Of a stretch of 64,000 bases of DNA, positions 33,802-43,244 are shown one piece after another. Origin of the DNA: Pseudoxanthomonas jiangsuensis (GTDB lineage: Bacteria > Pseudomonadota > Gammaproteobacteria > Xanthomonadales > Xanthomonadaceae); assembly GCF_010093185.1 (NCBI RefSeq), contig NZ_PDWL01000011.1:57588-121587 (forward strand), written 5' to 3'. Numbering within the stretch: position 1 is the first letter of the stretch; each line of letters starts with the position of its first letter. Both the position numbers and the translations under genes were made by a program. The notes beneath the pieces were generated by a model. It worked only from the letters and a program-made list of their open reading frames with translations. It did no database searches and was not told where the DNA came from.

Positions 33802-35073
33802 CTATCGGCCAAACCGTTCTTGCAGCCAGGTTGTGACCGCCGTACCCGCGATCCCTTGGGGAAGGGCGTCGCCAGCATCGAGGACGTGGCCGTGGTGGTT
33901 TCCCTTGATATCCAGGCGCGTCTTGTCTGCCGCCGCGATGGCGGCATGGATCGCGTCGGCGTCGCTGGGAAATACCGTGTTGTCGCCGGTGTAGTACAGC
34001 ATCAGGACCGGCTGCTCGATGCTCGCGCCGCAGCGCTCGAACGAGGCGTTCGAGGACAGGCCGGACCACGTAGAAAGCCAGCTCTCCGGCGTGCACACGC
34101 GACCGAAGCCGACCGCGCCAAGGTTGGACGCAACGGGATCGCTCCCCCAGACGGTACCCCAACGGCGGCTGGAAGGGTCCAGCGTCAGATCGAATGCACG
34201 GAGGTCGGCATCCGTTCTCCACACCTGGAAAATCGCGTTGAAAGCACCCTGCATCACGTCCTCGCGCCCGCCTTGTCCCGACTTTGCGCGCGCGCGCGCC
34301 GCTTGCCGCTCCGCCAGCAAAGCCTTGGCCAACGCGTCAATCTTCTCCACACGCAGGTGCTGCGCGGCGCGGTAGCGCTGGACGAAGGCGGCGGGATAGC
34401 TTGAGCTTGCCGGACGCGGCCTGAATCCATTCTCCTCATTGAACGGATCCAGTTCCGGATCGATGCGAAACGGGTCCGACTCATCACAAACCGACGGGTC
34501 GATGCTGTTCATCAGCAACGCCCCTTGGCCCGCGTGCGGGGCGATGAAAACGAAACCATCCGGTGCCGGCATGGCAGCAGACGCCAACCCCACCGGTCGG
34601 CCACCGGGTGTATTGCGCAGGCGCTGCGCAGGCTCGAGCAGTGCCTGCTGGTTGTAGAACGCAAACAGGGGTGCGCCGCCGGAGTTGCCCAGCAACACGA
34701 CCTTGTCGAAGTCCAGCGCGCGCAATTGCGACACCCCCGCCGCCACATCGAGCAGAGCGACCTCATGCTCGAGACGCAGATCGTTGCCCACCGTTCTCGG
34801 TCCCTGCACCCAGCAGGCGTAACCGGCAGCCACCAGATGGGGCACCAGGTAGTGCGTTACCAGCAATTCTCGCGGGTGCATGATCATCACGACGTTGCGC
34901 TCGCCGCCACGGGCGTGCAGGTATCCGACGATCTGGGCACCATCCGCCGTCGGCACCGGGAAGACACGGGTGTTCAGTCCGTCCGGCACCAGCGACGGGT
35001 CCCACGAGGCGCCCCGGAGACCGGCGGTGGGACGGGATTCGACTCGCTCCGTGTTGCCTGCTGCTGACGCCAT
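33802..35073 (-). CDS. Alpha/beta hydrolase, large, unknown substrate
   Basis: 423 residues from the ATG at 35073, which has GAGGAG at ideal spacing; a GTG at 35082 overlaps that site. Seen: the nucleophile Ser131 in LLGNSGGAPLF, an acid in LYYTGDNTVFPSDADA, and a catalytic His in IKGNHHGHVLDAGDALP. The oxyanion region may be VVMIMHPREL. A variable cap of about 150 residues lies between. It could hydrolyse an ester, amide or C-C bond. It is transcribed from the divergent promoter with operator copy G and is separated by 107 bases from the VOC operon, so it is a separate member of the regulon. Confidence 0.85.
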   Translation of the reverse strand: MASAAGNTERVESRPTAGLRGASWDPSLVPDGLNTRVFPVPTADGAQIVGYLHARGGERNVVMIMHPRELLVTHYLVPHLVAAGYACWVQGPRTVGNDLRLEHEVALLDVAAGVSQLRALDFDKVVLLGNSGGAPLFAFYNQQALLEPAQRLRNTPGGRPVGLASAAMPAPDGFVFIAPHAGQGALLMNSIDPSVCDESDPFRIDPELDPFNEENGFRPRPASSSYPAAFVQRYRAAQHLRVEKIDALAKALLAERQAARARAKSGQGGREDVMQGAFNAIFQVWRTDADLRAFDLTLDPSSRRWGTVWGSDPVASNLGAVGFGRVCTPESWLSTWSGLSSNASFERCGASIEQPVLMLYYTGDNTVFPSDADAIHAAIAAADKTRLDIKGNHHGHVLDAGDALPQGIAGTAVTTWLQERFGR

Positions 35074-35182
35074 TCCTGCCACTCCTCAGTTGCGATGTAC
35101 TCGTGAGGGCGATGTCTCGGGACCCGCCCACAGGCGCACCGCGCAGGGCGGCATGCTTCACGGCTTTCATTTAGCGCCTATA

Positions 35183-35198
35183 TTTACATCCATGTCAA
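35183..35198. promoter_or_regulatory. Island operator, copy G (divergent hydrolase/ABM promoter)
   Basis: TTTACATCCATGTCAA is the best copy and is itself palindromic (TTTACAT, CC, ATGTCAA). It lies 109 bases before the hydrolase start and 102 bases before the ABM-like start. On the - strand it contains TTGACA, a good -35, so a bound dimer would cover the promoter. Confidence 0.75.
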
Positions 35199-35300
35199 TA
35201 TGTGCGGAAGTATGCGCCGCCGGGCGAAGTCTCGCCTCGTCGCCGCGATGCGTTGCTGCATCGCCACAAAGTCCACACCACGAGGTGAGAGGAGTACGCA

Positions 35301-35603
35301 ATGGCCATCATGATCAGCCGCAGAAAGCTGGACGCAGGTGACTACGATGCATGGAAGGCACGCTTCGAAGAGGGCGCGTCGGCACGGGCCGCGGCCGGCT
35401 GTCGCGGCGCGCGCCGCTTCCGCAACCTTGCCGACCCGGACGAGGTCATCGTGATCTTCGACTGGGACTCGCTTGAGAACGCTCGTGCCTATGTCGGTAT
35501 CAAGCTGAGCGAGAACGCACGATTGAGTGAAGAGCGCAGCCCGGGCGGGCCACCCAAGCTCGAAAACATTTTCGTTGAAGAGCTTCCGCTCTTGCCCAGC
35601 TGA
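35301..35603 (+). CDS. Small ABM/Dabb-like ferredoxin-fold protein
   Basis: 100 residues with AGAGGAGTACGCA before the ATG, a strong ribosome site. The pattern IMISRRKLDAGDYDAWKARFEEG, then GARRFRNLADPDEVIVIFDWDSLENARAYVG matches dimeric alpha-beta barrel proteins of the antibiotic-biosynthesis-monooxygenase superfamily (quinol monooxygenase, cyclase or isomerase-like). No cofactor is needed by such enzymes. It is divergent from the hydrolase and shares operator copy G, which ties it to the island. Its exact reaction is unknown; oxidation of a quinol or handling of a ring-cleavage intermediate would fit. Confidence 0.82.
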   Translation: MAIMISRRKLDAGDYDAWKARFEEGASARAAAGCRGARRFRNLADPDEVIVIFDWDSLENARAYVGIKLSENARLSEERSPGGPPKLENIFVEELPLLPS

Positions 35604-35658
35604 CCGTTTCCGATACCCGCAGGAGTGCCTCTTTCCTGCCCCGCGCTGCCGGTACGCC

Positions 35659-38385
35659 ATGCCGCCCGCGCCTGCCACCGACGACCCAACGCCCATGTCA
35701 CCGTCTTCAGCACATTCAAGCACCGCAATCGCCATCGATCCGGATCCGCAAGAAACCGCAGAGTGGCGCGACGCCCTGCATGCCCTGCAACAGGCCAACC
35801 CGTCCGAGCGCGTTCACCAGATCCTCGATCTTCTCGACGGCATGGGACGCGATCCGGCGATTGGCTGGCAGCCGGCCCGGGGAACGCCGTACGTCAATAC
35901 GCTGCCAGCCAGCCATCAGGCGGCATTCCCGGGTGACCTCGCCGTCGAAGAGCACCTAGCGTCGCTGATGCGATGGAACGCATTGGCGATGGTCGTGCGT
36001 GCCAACAAGGCCTATGGCGAACTGGGTGGGCATATCGCCAGCTACGCCAGCGCGGCGGACCTGTTCGAAGTGGGCTTCAACCATTTCTTCCGCGGCGGCG
36101 GCGACACGTCCGGCAGCGACCTGGTGTTCTACCAGCCCCACTCCGCGCCCGGCATCTATGCGCGTGCGTTCCTGGAAGGCCGCCTCGATGCCGAGGACCT
36201 CGCACACTTCCGGCAGGAAATCACCGCGGGCAAGCGCGGCGTCCGCGGCCTGTGCAGCTATCCACACCCGTGGCTGATTCCCGATTTCTGGCAGTTCCCG
36301 ACCGGATCCATGGGTATCGGGCCCATCAGTTCCATCTACCAGGCCCGCTTCATGCGCTACCTGCAACATCGGGGCTTGCTGGATACGTCCGCGCGCAAGG
36401 TCTGGGGCGTGTTCGGCGACGGCGAGATGGATGAGCCCGAGAGCATGAGCGCGCTGACCCTGGCTGCGCGCGAGAAGCTGGACAACCTGATCTGGGTGAT
36501 CAACTGCAACCTGCAGCGCCTCGACGGACCGGTGCGCGGCAACGGACGCATCATCGATGAGCTGGAAGCGCTCTTCACCGGCGCCGGCTGGCGCGTGATC
36601 AAGCTGGTCTGGGGCTCGGATTGGGACGGCCTGTTCGCGCGGGACCGTAACGGTGCGCTGGCACGCGCGTTCGCCCAGACCGTCGATGGCCAGTTCCAGA
36701 CGTTCGCCGCCAAGGACGGACGTTACAACCGCGAGCACTTCTTCAACCAGAACCCCGAGTTGGCGGCGCTGGTCCAGGGAATGACCGACGAACAGATCGA
36801 TCGGCTCAAGCGTGGCGGCCACGACCTGGTCAAGATCCACGCCGCCTACCACGAAGCAGCACGCACGAGCGGGCAGCCGGTGGTGATACTGGCCCAGACG
36901 AAGAAGGGCTATGGCATGGGAGACGCCGGCGAAGGCCGGATGACCACGCACCAGCAGAAGAAACTGGAACGCGAGGACCTGCTTGCGTTCCGAAATCGTT
37001 TCAATCTTCCGCTCAACGACGAGCAGGCAGCGGGGCTTGAGTTCCTCAAGCCGGCCGACGACAGCCCGGAGATGCAGTACCTGCATGCACGCCGTCGCGC
37101 ACTGGGCGGCTATGTCCCGGCGCGTCGCAGCCAGGCCGATGTGGTGCCGGTGCCTCCGCTGGAAAAATACGGGAAGTTCGCCATCGAGGCGGATGGGAAG
37201 GAAATGAGCACGACGATGGCCTTCGTGCGCATGCTCACCGGCCTGCTCAAGGATGCATCGCTGGGATCCCGCATCGTGCCGATCGTCGCCGATGAAGCGC
37301 GCACCTTCGGCATGGCCAATCTCTTCAAGCAGATCGGCATCTATTCCTTTTCCGGCCAGCACTACGAGCCCGAGGATATCGGCTCGCTGCTCAGCTATCG
37401 CGAAGCGACCGATGGCCAGATCCTGGAGGAAGGCATCAGCGAAGCGGGCGCGATCAGCAGTTGGGTGGCGGCCGCCACCAGCTACTCGGTGCATGGCCTG
37501 GCGATGCTGCCGTTCTACATCTTCTATTCCATGTTCGGCTTCCAGCGCATCGGCGACTTGATCTGGGCCGGTGCCGACCAACGTGCACGCGGCTTCCTGC
37601 TCGGCGCCACCGCCGGGCGCACCACGCTGGGCGGTGAGGGCCTGCAACATCAGGACGGCAGCAGCCTGGTGCAGGCGGCACTCGTCCCCAACTGCCGCGC
37701 CTACGACCCCTGCTTCGCCGGCGAGCTCGCCGTGATCGTCGACCGCGGCATGCGCCAGATGATGGAAGCGCAGGAGGACGTCTTCTACTACGTCGCCCTG
37801 ATGAACGAAAACTATGCGCAGGACTCGCTGCCGGCAGGCGTGGAAGACGACGTCATCAAGGGACTGTATCGCCATAGCGTCCATGGCAAGGGCGGCGACG
37901 TGCGCCTGGTCGGATCGGGCGCGATCCTGCGCGAGGTGATCGCGGCGGCCGCGCTGCTGGCACAGGATTGGCAGGTCGAAGCCGAGGTCTGGAGCGCCAC
38001 CAGTTTCAGCGAACTGGCCCGCGATGCGCGCGAGACCGAACGCTGGAATCGCCTGCATCCACAGGAAGCGCCACGCCAGAGCCATGTCCAGCATTGCCTG
38101 CCCGGCGAAGCCCCCATCGTGGCTGCCAGCGACTACGTACGCGCGTGGCCACAGCTGATGGCCGCCGGCGTGCGTGCGCCCTTCGTTTCCCTGGGCACCG
38201 ACGGATTTGGCCGCAGCGATACGCGCGTCGCTCTGCGGGAGTTCTTCGAGGTAGATCGCCACCACATCGTGCTCGCCACGCTGACTACCTTGCGCGAACA
38301 GGGAAGGGTCGACGCGAAGACCTGCGCCGATGCCATCGCGCGTTACGGTATCGCCACCGACAGCCCGGCGCCCTGGACATGCTGA
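35659..38385 (+). CDS. aceE: Pyruvate dehydrogenase E1 component, homodimeric type
   Basis: About 908 residues, the size of AceE. It decarboxylates pyruvate with thiamine diphosphate and transfers the acetyl group to E2. Seen: NPSERVHQILDLLDGM near the N-terminus, HIASYASAADLFEVGFNHFFRG, FYQPHSAPGIYARAFLEGRL, the thiamine motif GDGEMDEPES near residue 254 continuing to DNLIWVINCNLQRLDG, and the pyrimidine-domain QYLHARRRALGGYVPARR. The start is uncertain (ATG at 35659 or 35695). It begins 55 bases after the ABM gene. It heads a run with aceF, thiolase and leuCD, not the usual aceEF-lpd set; no lpd is seen. Confidence 0.95.
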   Translation: MPPAPATDDPTPMSPSSAHSSTAIAIDPDPQETAEWRDALHALQQANPSERVHQILDLLDGMGRDPAIGWQPARGTPYVNTLPASHQAAFPGDLAVEEHLASLMRWNALAMVVRANKAYGELGGHIASYASAADLFEVGFNHFFRGGGDTSGSDLVFYQPHSAPGIYARAFLEGRLDAEDLAHFRQEITAGKRGVRGLCSYPHPWLIPDFWQFPTGSMGIGPISSIYQARFMRYLQHRGLLDTSARKVWGVFGDGEMDEPESMSALTLAAREKLDNLIWVINCNLQRLDGPVRGNGRIIDELEALFTGAGWRVIKLVWGSDWDGLFARDRNGALARAFAQTVDGQFQTFAAKDGRYNREHFFNQNPELAALVQGMTDEQIDRLKRGGHDLVKIHAAYHEAARTSGQPVVILAQTKKGYGMGDAGEGRMTTHQQKKLEREDLLAFRNRFNLPLNDEQAAGLEFLKPADDSPEMQYLHARRRALGGYVPARRSQADVVPVPPLEKYGKFAIEADGKEMSTTMAFVRMLTGLLKDASLGSRIVPIVADEARTFGMANLFKQIGIYSFSGQHYEPEDIGSLLSYREATDGQILEEGISEAGAISSWVAAATSYSVHGLAMLPFYIFYSMFGFQRIGDLIWAGADQRARGFLLGATAGRTTLGGEGLQHQDGSSLVQAALVPNCRAYDPCFAGELAVIVDRGMRQMMEAQEDVFYYVALMNENYAQDSLPAGVEDDVIKGLYRHSVHGKGGDVRLVGSGAILREVIAAAALLAQDWQVEAEVWSATSFSELARDARETERWNRLHPQEAPRQSHVQHCLPGEAPIVAASDYVRAWPQLMAAGVRAPFVSLGTDGFGRSDTRVALREFFEVDRHHIVLATLTTLREQGRVDAKTCADAIARYGIATDSPAPWTC

Positions 38386-38447
38386 CGAAGGCGGGCCGTG
38401 GGGCGCATCGGGTTGCCGCGCGCGCGCGCGCCACAGGACACTGAGGC

Positions 38448-39749
38448 ATGGGGACGCTCATGGACGTGCTGGTTCCCGATATCGGCGACGCCGCCGACGT
38501 GGCCGTGATCGAAATCCTGGTCGCGGTCGGCGAGCGCATCGATGCCGGCCAACCGCTACTGGTGCTGGAAGGCGACAAGGCGACGCTTGAAGTCCCTGCT
38601 CCCAGGGATGGAAGGCTGGCCGGGATCAAGGTCGCAACAGGCGACAAGGTCAGCCGGGGCAGCGTGATTGCCGTTCTGGACATCGACGTCGGGATGGATG
38701 CTGGAAGCGCCCGTCCCGCCTCCACGACATCGGCCTCGCCCACGCCTCGCGAAGCACCCATCTCCCTCGCACCATCGAAGCCGTCTAGTACCGCCTCATC
38801 TGCACCGACAATCACGCCGGCCGCAACCGGTCGACTCCCCTACGCCTCGCCCACCATTCGCCAGTTGGCGCGTGAACTCGGCGTGCCGATGGATCAGGTC
38901 GCCGGCACCGGCCCACGCCAACGCATCATGCGCGAAGACGTTCTCCGCTTCGCCAAGCATGCCCTCGCCCAACGCGCGACAACCACGACGCAAGCGTCGG
39001 CGCACAACACGCCGCTGCCCGGCTTGCTGGCCTGGCCCACCGTGGATTTCGCGAAATTCGGCCCGGTCGAATCCCAGCCGCTCACGCGCATCAAGAAACT
39101 CTCCGGTGCCAACCTGCATCGCAATTGGCTCAGCATCCCGCATGTGACCAACCACGAAGAGGCCGATGTCACCGACCTCGAAGCCTTGCGGGTGCGCCTG
39201 AATGAAGAGCATGCCAGCACGGGCAGCAAGATCACCCTGCTGGCGTTCCTCATGAAAGCCGCCGCCGCCACCCTGCTGCGGTTCCCCGCGTTCAACGCCA
39301 GCCTCGACGGCGACCAGATCGTGCTGAAGCGCTACGTGCATATCGGCTTCGCGGCCGATACGCCACAGGGCTTGGTGGTGCCGGTCATCCGCGACGTCGA
39401 CCGCAAGGGCCTGCTGGCGATCAGCACGGAGATGGCGGCACTGGCCGCCAAGGCGCGTGATGGCAAACTGAGTCCTGTCGACATGAGCGGCGGCTGTTTC
39501 AGCATCAGTTCGCTCGGCGGCATCGGCGGCACCGAGTTCACCCCGATCATCAATGCGCCCGAAGTCGCCATCCTGGGCGTCGGCAAGAGTCGCGTGCAGC
39601 CCCGCTGGGATGGCGCGGCATTCCAGCCCCGCCTGATCCTGCCGATGAGCCTGAGCTGGGACCATCGTGCGGTCGATGGTGCGGCGGCGGGTCGCTTCAA
39701 CGCCCACCTCGCGGCGCTGCTGGCGGACTTCCGGCGATTGACGCTGTGA
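38448..39749 (+). CDS. aceF: Dihydrolipoyl acyltransferase (pyruvate dehydrogenase E2), single lipoyl domain
   Basis: 433 residues. Domains: one lipoyl domain (residues 5-80) with the attachment lysine in LVLEGDKATLEVPAP, an Ala/Pro/Ser-rich linker, the E3/E1-binding domain ASPTIRQLARELGVPMDQVAGTGPRQRIMREDV near residue 125, and the catalytic core ending SLSWDHRAVDGAAAGRF, with the active His and Asp. AceF proteins of many gammaproteobacteria carry two or three lipoyl domains; this one has one. It follows aceE by 62 bases. ATG codons at 38448 and 38460 are both possible. Confidence 0.93.
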   Translation: MGTLMDVLVPDIGDAADVAVIEILVAVGERIDAGQPLLVLEGDKATLEVPAPRDGRLAGIKVATGDKVSRGSVIAVLDIDVGMDAGSARPASTTSASPTPREAPISLAPSKPSSTASSAPTITPAATGRLPYASPTIRQLARELGVPMDQVAGTGPRQRIMREDVLRFAKHALAQRATTTTQASAHNTPLPGLLAWPTVDFAKFGPVESQPLTRIKKLSGANLHRNWLSIPHVTNHEEADVTDLEALRVRLNEEHASTGSKITLLAFLMKAAAATLLRFPAFNASLDGDQIVLKRYVHIGFAADTPQGLVVPVIRDVDRKGLLAISTEMAALAAKARDGKLSPVDMSGGCFSISSLGGIGGTEFTPIINAPEVAILGVGKSRVQPRWDGAAFQPRLILPMSLSWDHRAVDGAAAGRFNAHLAALLADFRRLTL

Positions 39750-39936
39750 CGGCGTCGCAAACGCGCTTCATGACCCTCCCCGGCAACGCCGCAGGCCAGC
39801 ACGGGGATGACCTCGCCGCCATGCGGTGGCTGCTACGACGAACCACACGCGCACCGGCGGCTATGGCCGCGTCGCCGTTCCCACGTCTCCCGGTCCGCAC
39901 GGCCGGAAAAACCCCTTCCCGTCAGGAACACGCCCC

Positions 39937-41124
39937 ATGAGCCAACCCGAGATCTTCGTTGCCGCCGCCGTCCGCACCGCCATCGGAAGCTACGGCGGCA
40001 CGCTGAAGGACATCCCCTTGCATCGCCTCGCCACCCACGTAGTGTCGGCGGCGCTGGCCCAGAGCGGCGTGCCTGCCGATCGCATCGGCCATGTGGTGTT
40101 CGGCAACGTGATCCCGACCGAGCCGTCCGATGCCTACCTGAGCAGGATCGCCACGATCGACGCCGGTATCCCGCAAGAAGTACCTGCCTTCAACGTCAAT
40201 CGGCTCTGCGGATCGGGCCTGCAGGCCATCGTATCGGCGGCGCAGTCGATCCTGCTCGGGGATGCCGACGTGGCCATCGGGGGCGGCGCCGAATCGATGA
40301 GCCGCGGTCCCTACCTGTTGCCGACGGCCCGCTGGGGCGCGCGCCTGGGCGACACGCCACTGCTGGACTACATGAACACGATCCTGCACGACCCGTGGAA
40401 ACACACCCACATGGGCGTGACTGCCGAAAACGTCGCCGCGCGCTACGGCATCAGCCGTGAGGCCCAGGACGCGCTGGCGCTGCAAAGCCAGCACCGCGCC
40501 GCGCGCGCCATCGCGGAAGGACGCTTCGCATCGCAGATCGTGCCGTTGGAGATCCCTGCCCGGAAGGGTGCGGTGATCTTCGATACCGACGAACACGTCA
40601 GACCGCAGGTCACGGCGGAGCAACTGGCGGGCATGAAGCCGGTGTTCAAGAATGACGGCGGCACGGTGACCGCCGGCAATGCCTCGGGTCTCAACGACGG
40701 CGCCTCGGCGGTGGTCCTGGCCAATGGCAATGCAATCAAGGAGCTGGGACTCGCGCCGCTGGCGCGCCTGGTCGGCTACGCCCATGCCGGCGTCGATCCG
40801 GACTACATGGGCATCGGCCCGGTCCCTGCCACGCGCAAGGTGCTGGAGCGCACCGGGCTGCGACTGCAGGACCTGGACGTGATCGAGGCCAACGAAGCCT
40901 TCGCCGCCCAGGCGGCGGCGGTGATCCAGGAACTGGGACTGGATCCCGAACGGGTCAATCCGAACGGCTCCGGCATTTCACTCGGCCATCCGGTTGGCGC
41001 CACCGGTGCCATCATCGCGACCAAGGCCATCCACGAGCTGCACCGCAGCGGTGGCCGCTACGCGCTGGTCACGCTGTGCATCGGGGGCGGCCAAGGGATC
41101 GCCGCAATCTTCGAACGCGCCTGA
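39937..41124 (+). CDS. Thiolase (acetyl-CoA acyltransferase)
   Basis: 395 residues, thiolase length. Catalytic residues are visible: the acyl-carrying cysteine in [16 protein letters not shown] near residue 91, the histidine in [14 protein letters not shown] near residue 352, and the second cysteine in [12 protein letters not shown] near residue 382. It either condenses acetyl-CoA or cleaves 3-ketoacyl-CoA. It sits between aceF (187-base gap) and leuC (three-base gap). A second thiolase at 58.9 kb belongs to the PHA genes, so this one may serve the catabolic branch. The frame is open upstream; the start at 39937 gives the canonical N-terminus. Confidence 0.93.
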   Translation: MSQPEIFVAAAVRTAIGSYGGTLKDIPLHRLATHVVSAALAQSGVPADRIGHVVFGNVIPTEPSDAYLSRIATIDAGIPQEVPAFNVNRLCGSGLQAIVSAAQSILLGDADVAIGGGAESMSRGPYLLPTARWGARLGDTPLLDYMNTILHDPWKHTHMGVTAENVAARYGISREAQDALALQSQHRAARAIAEGRFASQIVPLEIPARKGAVIFDTDEHVRPQVTAEQLAGMKPVFKNDGGTVTAGNASGLNDGASAVVLANGNAIKELGLAPLARLVGYAHAGVDPDYMGIGPVPATRKVLERTGLRLQDLDVIEANEAFAAQAAAVIQELGLDPERVNPNGSGISLGHPVGATGAIIATKAIHELHRSGGRYALVTLCIGGGQGIAAIFERA

Positions 41125-41127
41125 AAC

Positions 41128-42594
41128 ATGACGACGCCATCCACCACCACGCGTGCCGATGCCGTGCCAGGAGCGTCCTCCGCGCCGCGTACCCTGTTCC
41201 GCAAGATCTGGGATGCGCACGTTGCCGCGGATCTGCATGACGGCGCGGTCCTGTTGTACATCGACCGCCATCTGGTCAACGAAGTCACCAGTCCGCAGGC
41301 GTTCGACGGACTGCGCCTGGCCGGTCGCCGCGTGCGCCGGCCGGATCGCACGATCGCCGTTGCCGACCACAACGTGCCCACCGACCATCGCGCGGGTGGC
41401 GTGGCCGCCATCGCGGACCCGGAAAGCCGCCTGCAGGTCGAAACGCTGGAACGCAACGCAGCCGACTTCGATATTCCCTATGTGCCGTTGCTGAGCCGAC
41501 GACAAGGCATCGTGCACATCATCGGCCCGGAACTGGGCCTGACCCTGCCCGGCACCACCATCGTCTGTGGCGACAGCCACACGTCAACGCATGGTGCATT
41601 CGGCGCACTGGCGTTCGGCATCGGCACCTCGGAAGCCGAACACGTGCTCGCCACGCAGACGCTGATCCAGCAGCCGGCACGCGCCATGCTGGTCCAGGTC
41701 AGCGGTCAACTGCGCGCGGGCGTCACCGCCAAGGACCTCATCCTGCACATCATTGGCCGGGTCGGCACGGCCGGCGCCACCGGCCACGTGATCGAATACG
41801 CCGGCCCTGCCATCCGCGACCTCGACATGGCCGGGCGCATGACGGTCTGCAACATGTCCATCGAGGCGGGCGCGCGCGCCGGTCTGATCGCGCCGGACGA
41901 AAAGACCTATCGCTGGCTGCAGGGCCGGCCGTGGGCACCGGCGGGCGAGGACTTCACCCGTGCACGACTCCACTGGGAGACCTTGCACACCGATCCCGGC
42001 GCGTCCTACGACAAGACCGTGCACATCGACGCCGCCTCCATCGCGCCGATGGTGACCTGGGGCACCAGTCCGGAAGCCGTCACCGGCATCGACGGCCATG
42101 TCCCCGACCCGGCACACGTCAGCGACCCCGCCCGGCGGCAGCAGATGGACGCCATGCTGGCCTACATGGGGCTGGCAGCGGGCACGCCGCTGCGCGGCCT
42201 GCCGATCGACATGGTGTTCATCGGCAGCTGCACCAATGGACGCATCGAAGACCTGCGCGCCGCCGCCGCCGTCGTTGGCCCGCGGCGCATCGCCGCGGGC
42301 GTGCGCGCACTGGTGGTGCCCGGCTCCGGCATGGTCAAGGCGCAGGCCGAAGCGGAGGGACTGCATCGCATTTTCCTGGACGCCGGCTTCGAATGGCGCG
42401 ACGCCGGCTGCTCGATGTGTCTGGGCATGAACCCCGATCGCCTCGCGCCCGGCCAGCGTTGTGCATCGACCTCGAACCGGAATTTCGAAGGCCGACAGGG
42501 GCCGGGAGGACGCACGCACCTCATGTCGCCGCAGATGGCCGCCGCCGCCGCCATTGCCGGCCGGATCGTCGATGCGAGGGACTACCTGCCATGA
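41128..42594 (+). CDS. leuC: 3-isopropylmalate dehydratase (aconitase family) large subunit
   Basis: 488 residues, slightly longer than LeuC because of an extra N-terminal tail before [11 protein letters not shown]. 4Fe-4S ligands are visible: [14 protein letters not shown] near residue 366 and [12 protein letters not shown] near residue 428. [28 protein letters not shown] near residue 146 is the family hallmark. LeuCD normally isomerises isopropylmalate in leucine synthesis; close relatives hydrate citraconate or dimethylmaleate. No leuA or leuB is nearby, while aceEF and thiolase are. The role might therefore be catabolic, but leucine synthesis is not excluded. It overlaps leuD by four bases. 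Confidence 0.93.
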   Translation: MTTPSTTTRADAVPGASSAPRTLFRKIWDAHVAADLHDGAVLLYIDRHLVNEVTSPQAFDGLRLAGRRVRRPDRTIAVADHNVPTDHRAGGVAAIADPESRLQVETLERNAADFDIPYVPLLSRRQGIVHIIGPELGLTLPGTTIVCGDSHTSTHGAFGALAFGIGTSEAEHVLATQTLIQQPARAMLVQVSGQLRAGVTAKDLILHIIGRVGTAGATGHVIEYAGPAIRDLDMAGRMTVCNMSIEAGARAGLIAPDEKTYRWLQGRPWAPAGEDFTRARLHWETLHTDPGASYDKTVHIDAASIAPMVTWGTSPEAVTGIDGHVPDPAHVSDPARRQQMDAMLAYMGLAAGTPLRGLPIDMVFIGSCTNGRIEDLRAAAAVVGPRRIAAGVRALVVPGSGMVKAQAEAEGLHRIFLDAGFEWRDAGCSMCLGMNPDRLAPGQRCASTSNRNFEGRQGPGGRTHLMSPQMAAAAAIAGRIVDARDYLP

Positions 42595-43208
42595 TGCCTT
42601 TCACGCGCCTTGACGCTGTGGCGGCGCCGCTGCCCCTGGTCAATGTCGACACCGACAAGATCCTGCCCGCGCCGTTCCTGAAGACCATCAGCCGTACCGG
42701 GTTGGGAAAAGGCCTGTTCCACAGCCTGCGCAGCGAGCCCGACTTCATTCTCAACCACGCGCCCTGGGACCAGGCCGGCATCCTGGTCGCGCTGGACAAC
42801 TTCGGCTGCGGCTCCAGCCGCGAGCACGCGCCGTGGGCACTGCTCGATTTCGGCATCCGCTGCGTGATCGCGCCCAGCATCGCCGACATCTTCTACAACA
42901 ACTGCTGCAAGAACGGCATCCTGCCCATCGTGCTGCCGCACACCGACATCGACCGGCTGATGGCGCTGGCAACGGACCCGGCAACGGCCACGCTGTCGGT
43001 CGACCTGGCGCAACAGACGGTGCGAGCCACGACAGGACTGGCCCTGCCTTTCGTCATCGACGCCCAGCGCAAACAGGATCTCCTGCAAGGCGTCGACGAT
43101 ATCGCCCGATCACTCACGCGCGAAGCGGACATCGCTGCCTACGAACATGCCATGGACAGTCGGCAAGTCGGCGTGCGGGCGATCACGCAAGCCGGGCTGG
43201 ATGGCTGA
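42591..43208 (+). CDS. leuD: 3-isopropylmalate dehydratase small subunit
   Basis: 205 residues, typical LeuD. Seen: [16 protein letters not shown] near residue 18 (swivel domain entry), [16 protein letters not shown] near residue 68 (substrate loop) and the C-terminal [17 protein letters not shown]. The start overlaps the leuC stop (ATGATGA; ATG at 42591 or 42594), so the two subunits are made together. It is the last gene of the aceE-leuD run and is convergent with gltS, with a hairpin between. Confidence 0.94.
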   Translation: MMPFTRLDAVAAPLPLVNVDTDKILPAPFLKTISRTGLGKGLFHSLRSEPDFILNHAPWDQAGILVALDNFGCGSSREHAPWALLDFGIRCVIAPSIADIFYNNCCKNGILPIVLPHTDIDRLMALATDPATATLSVDLAQQTVRATTGLALPFVIDAQRKQDLLQGVDDIARSLTREADIAAYEHAMDSRQVGVRAITQAGLDG

Positions 43209-43210
43209 CG

Positions 43211-43227
43211 CCCGTCCGGTCGACGGG
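43211..43227. terminator. Hairpin between convergent leuD and gltS
   Basis: CCCGTC and GACGGG pair around a five-base loop immediately after leuD. It may act in both directions; no U run is visible. Confidence 0.35.
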
Positions 43228-43244
43228 GTATCGACGCTTCCCCT

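Noticed and set aside
35956..38265. A 769-codon open frame antisense to aceE
   Set aside because: Long antisense frames are expected in GC-rich genes; aceE on the + strand has full family motifs.
38414..38432. Run of alternating CG bases between aceE and aceF
   Set aside because: Short and explained by high GC content; similar runs occur within coding sequence at about 34.28 kb.
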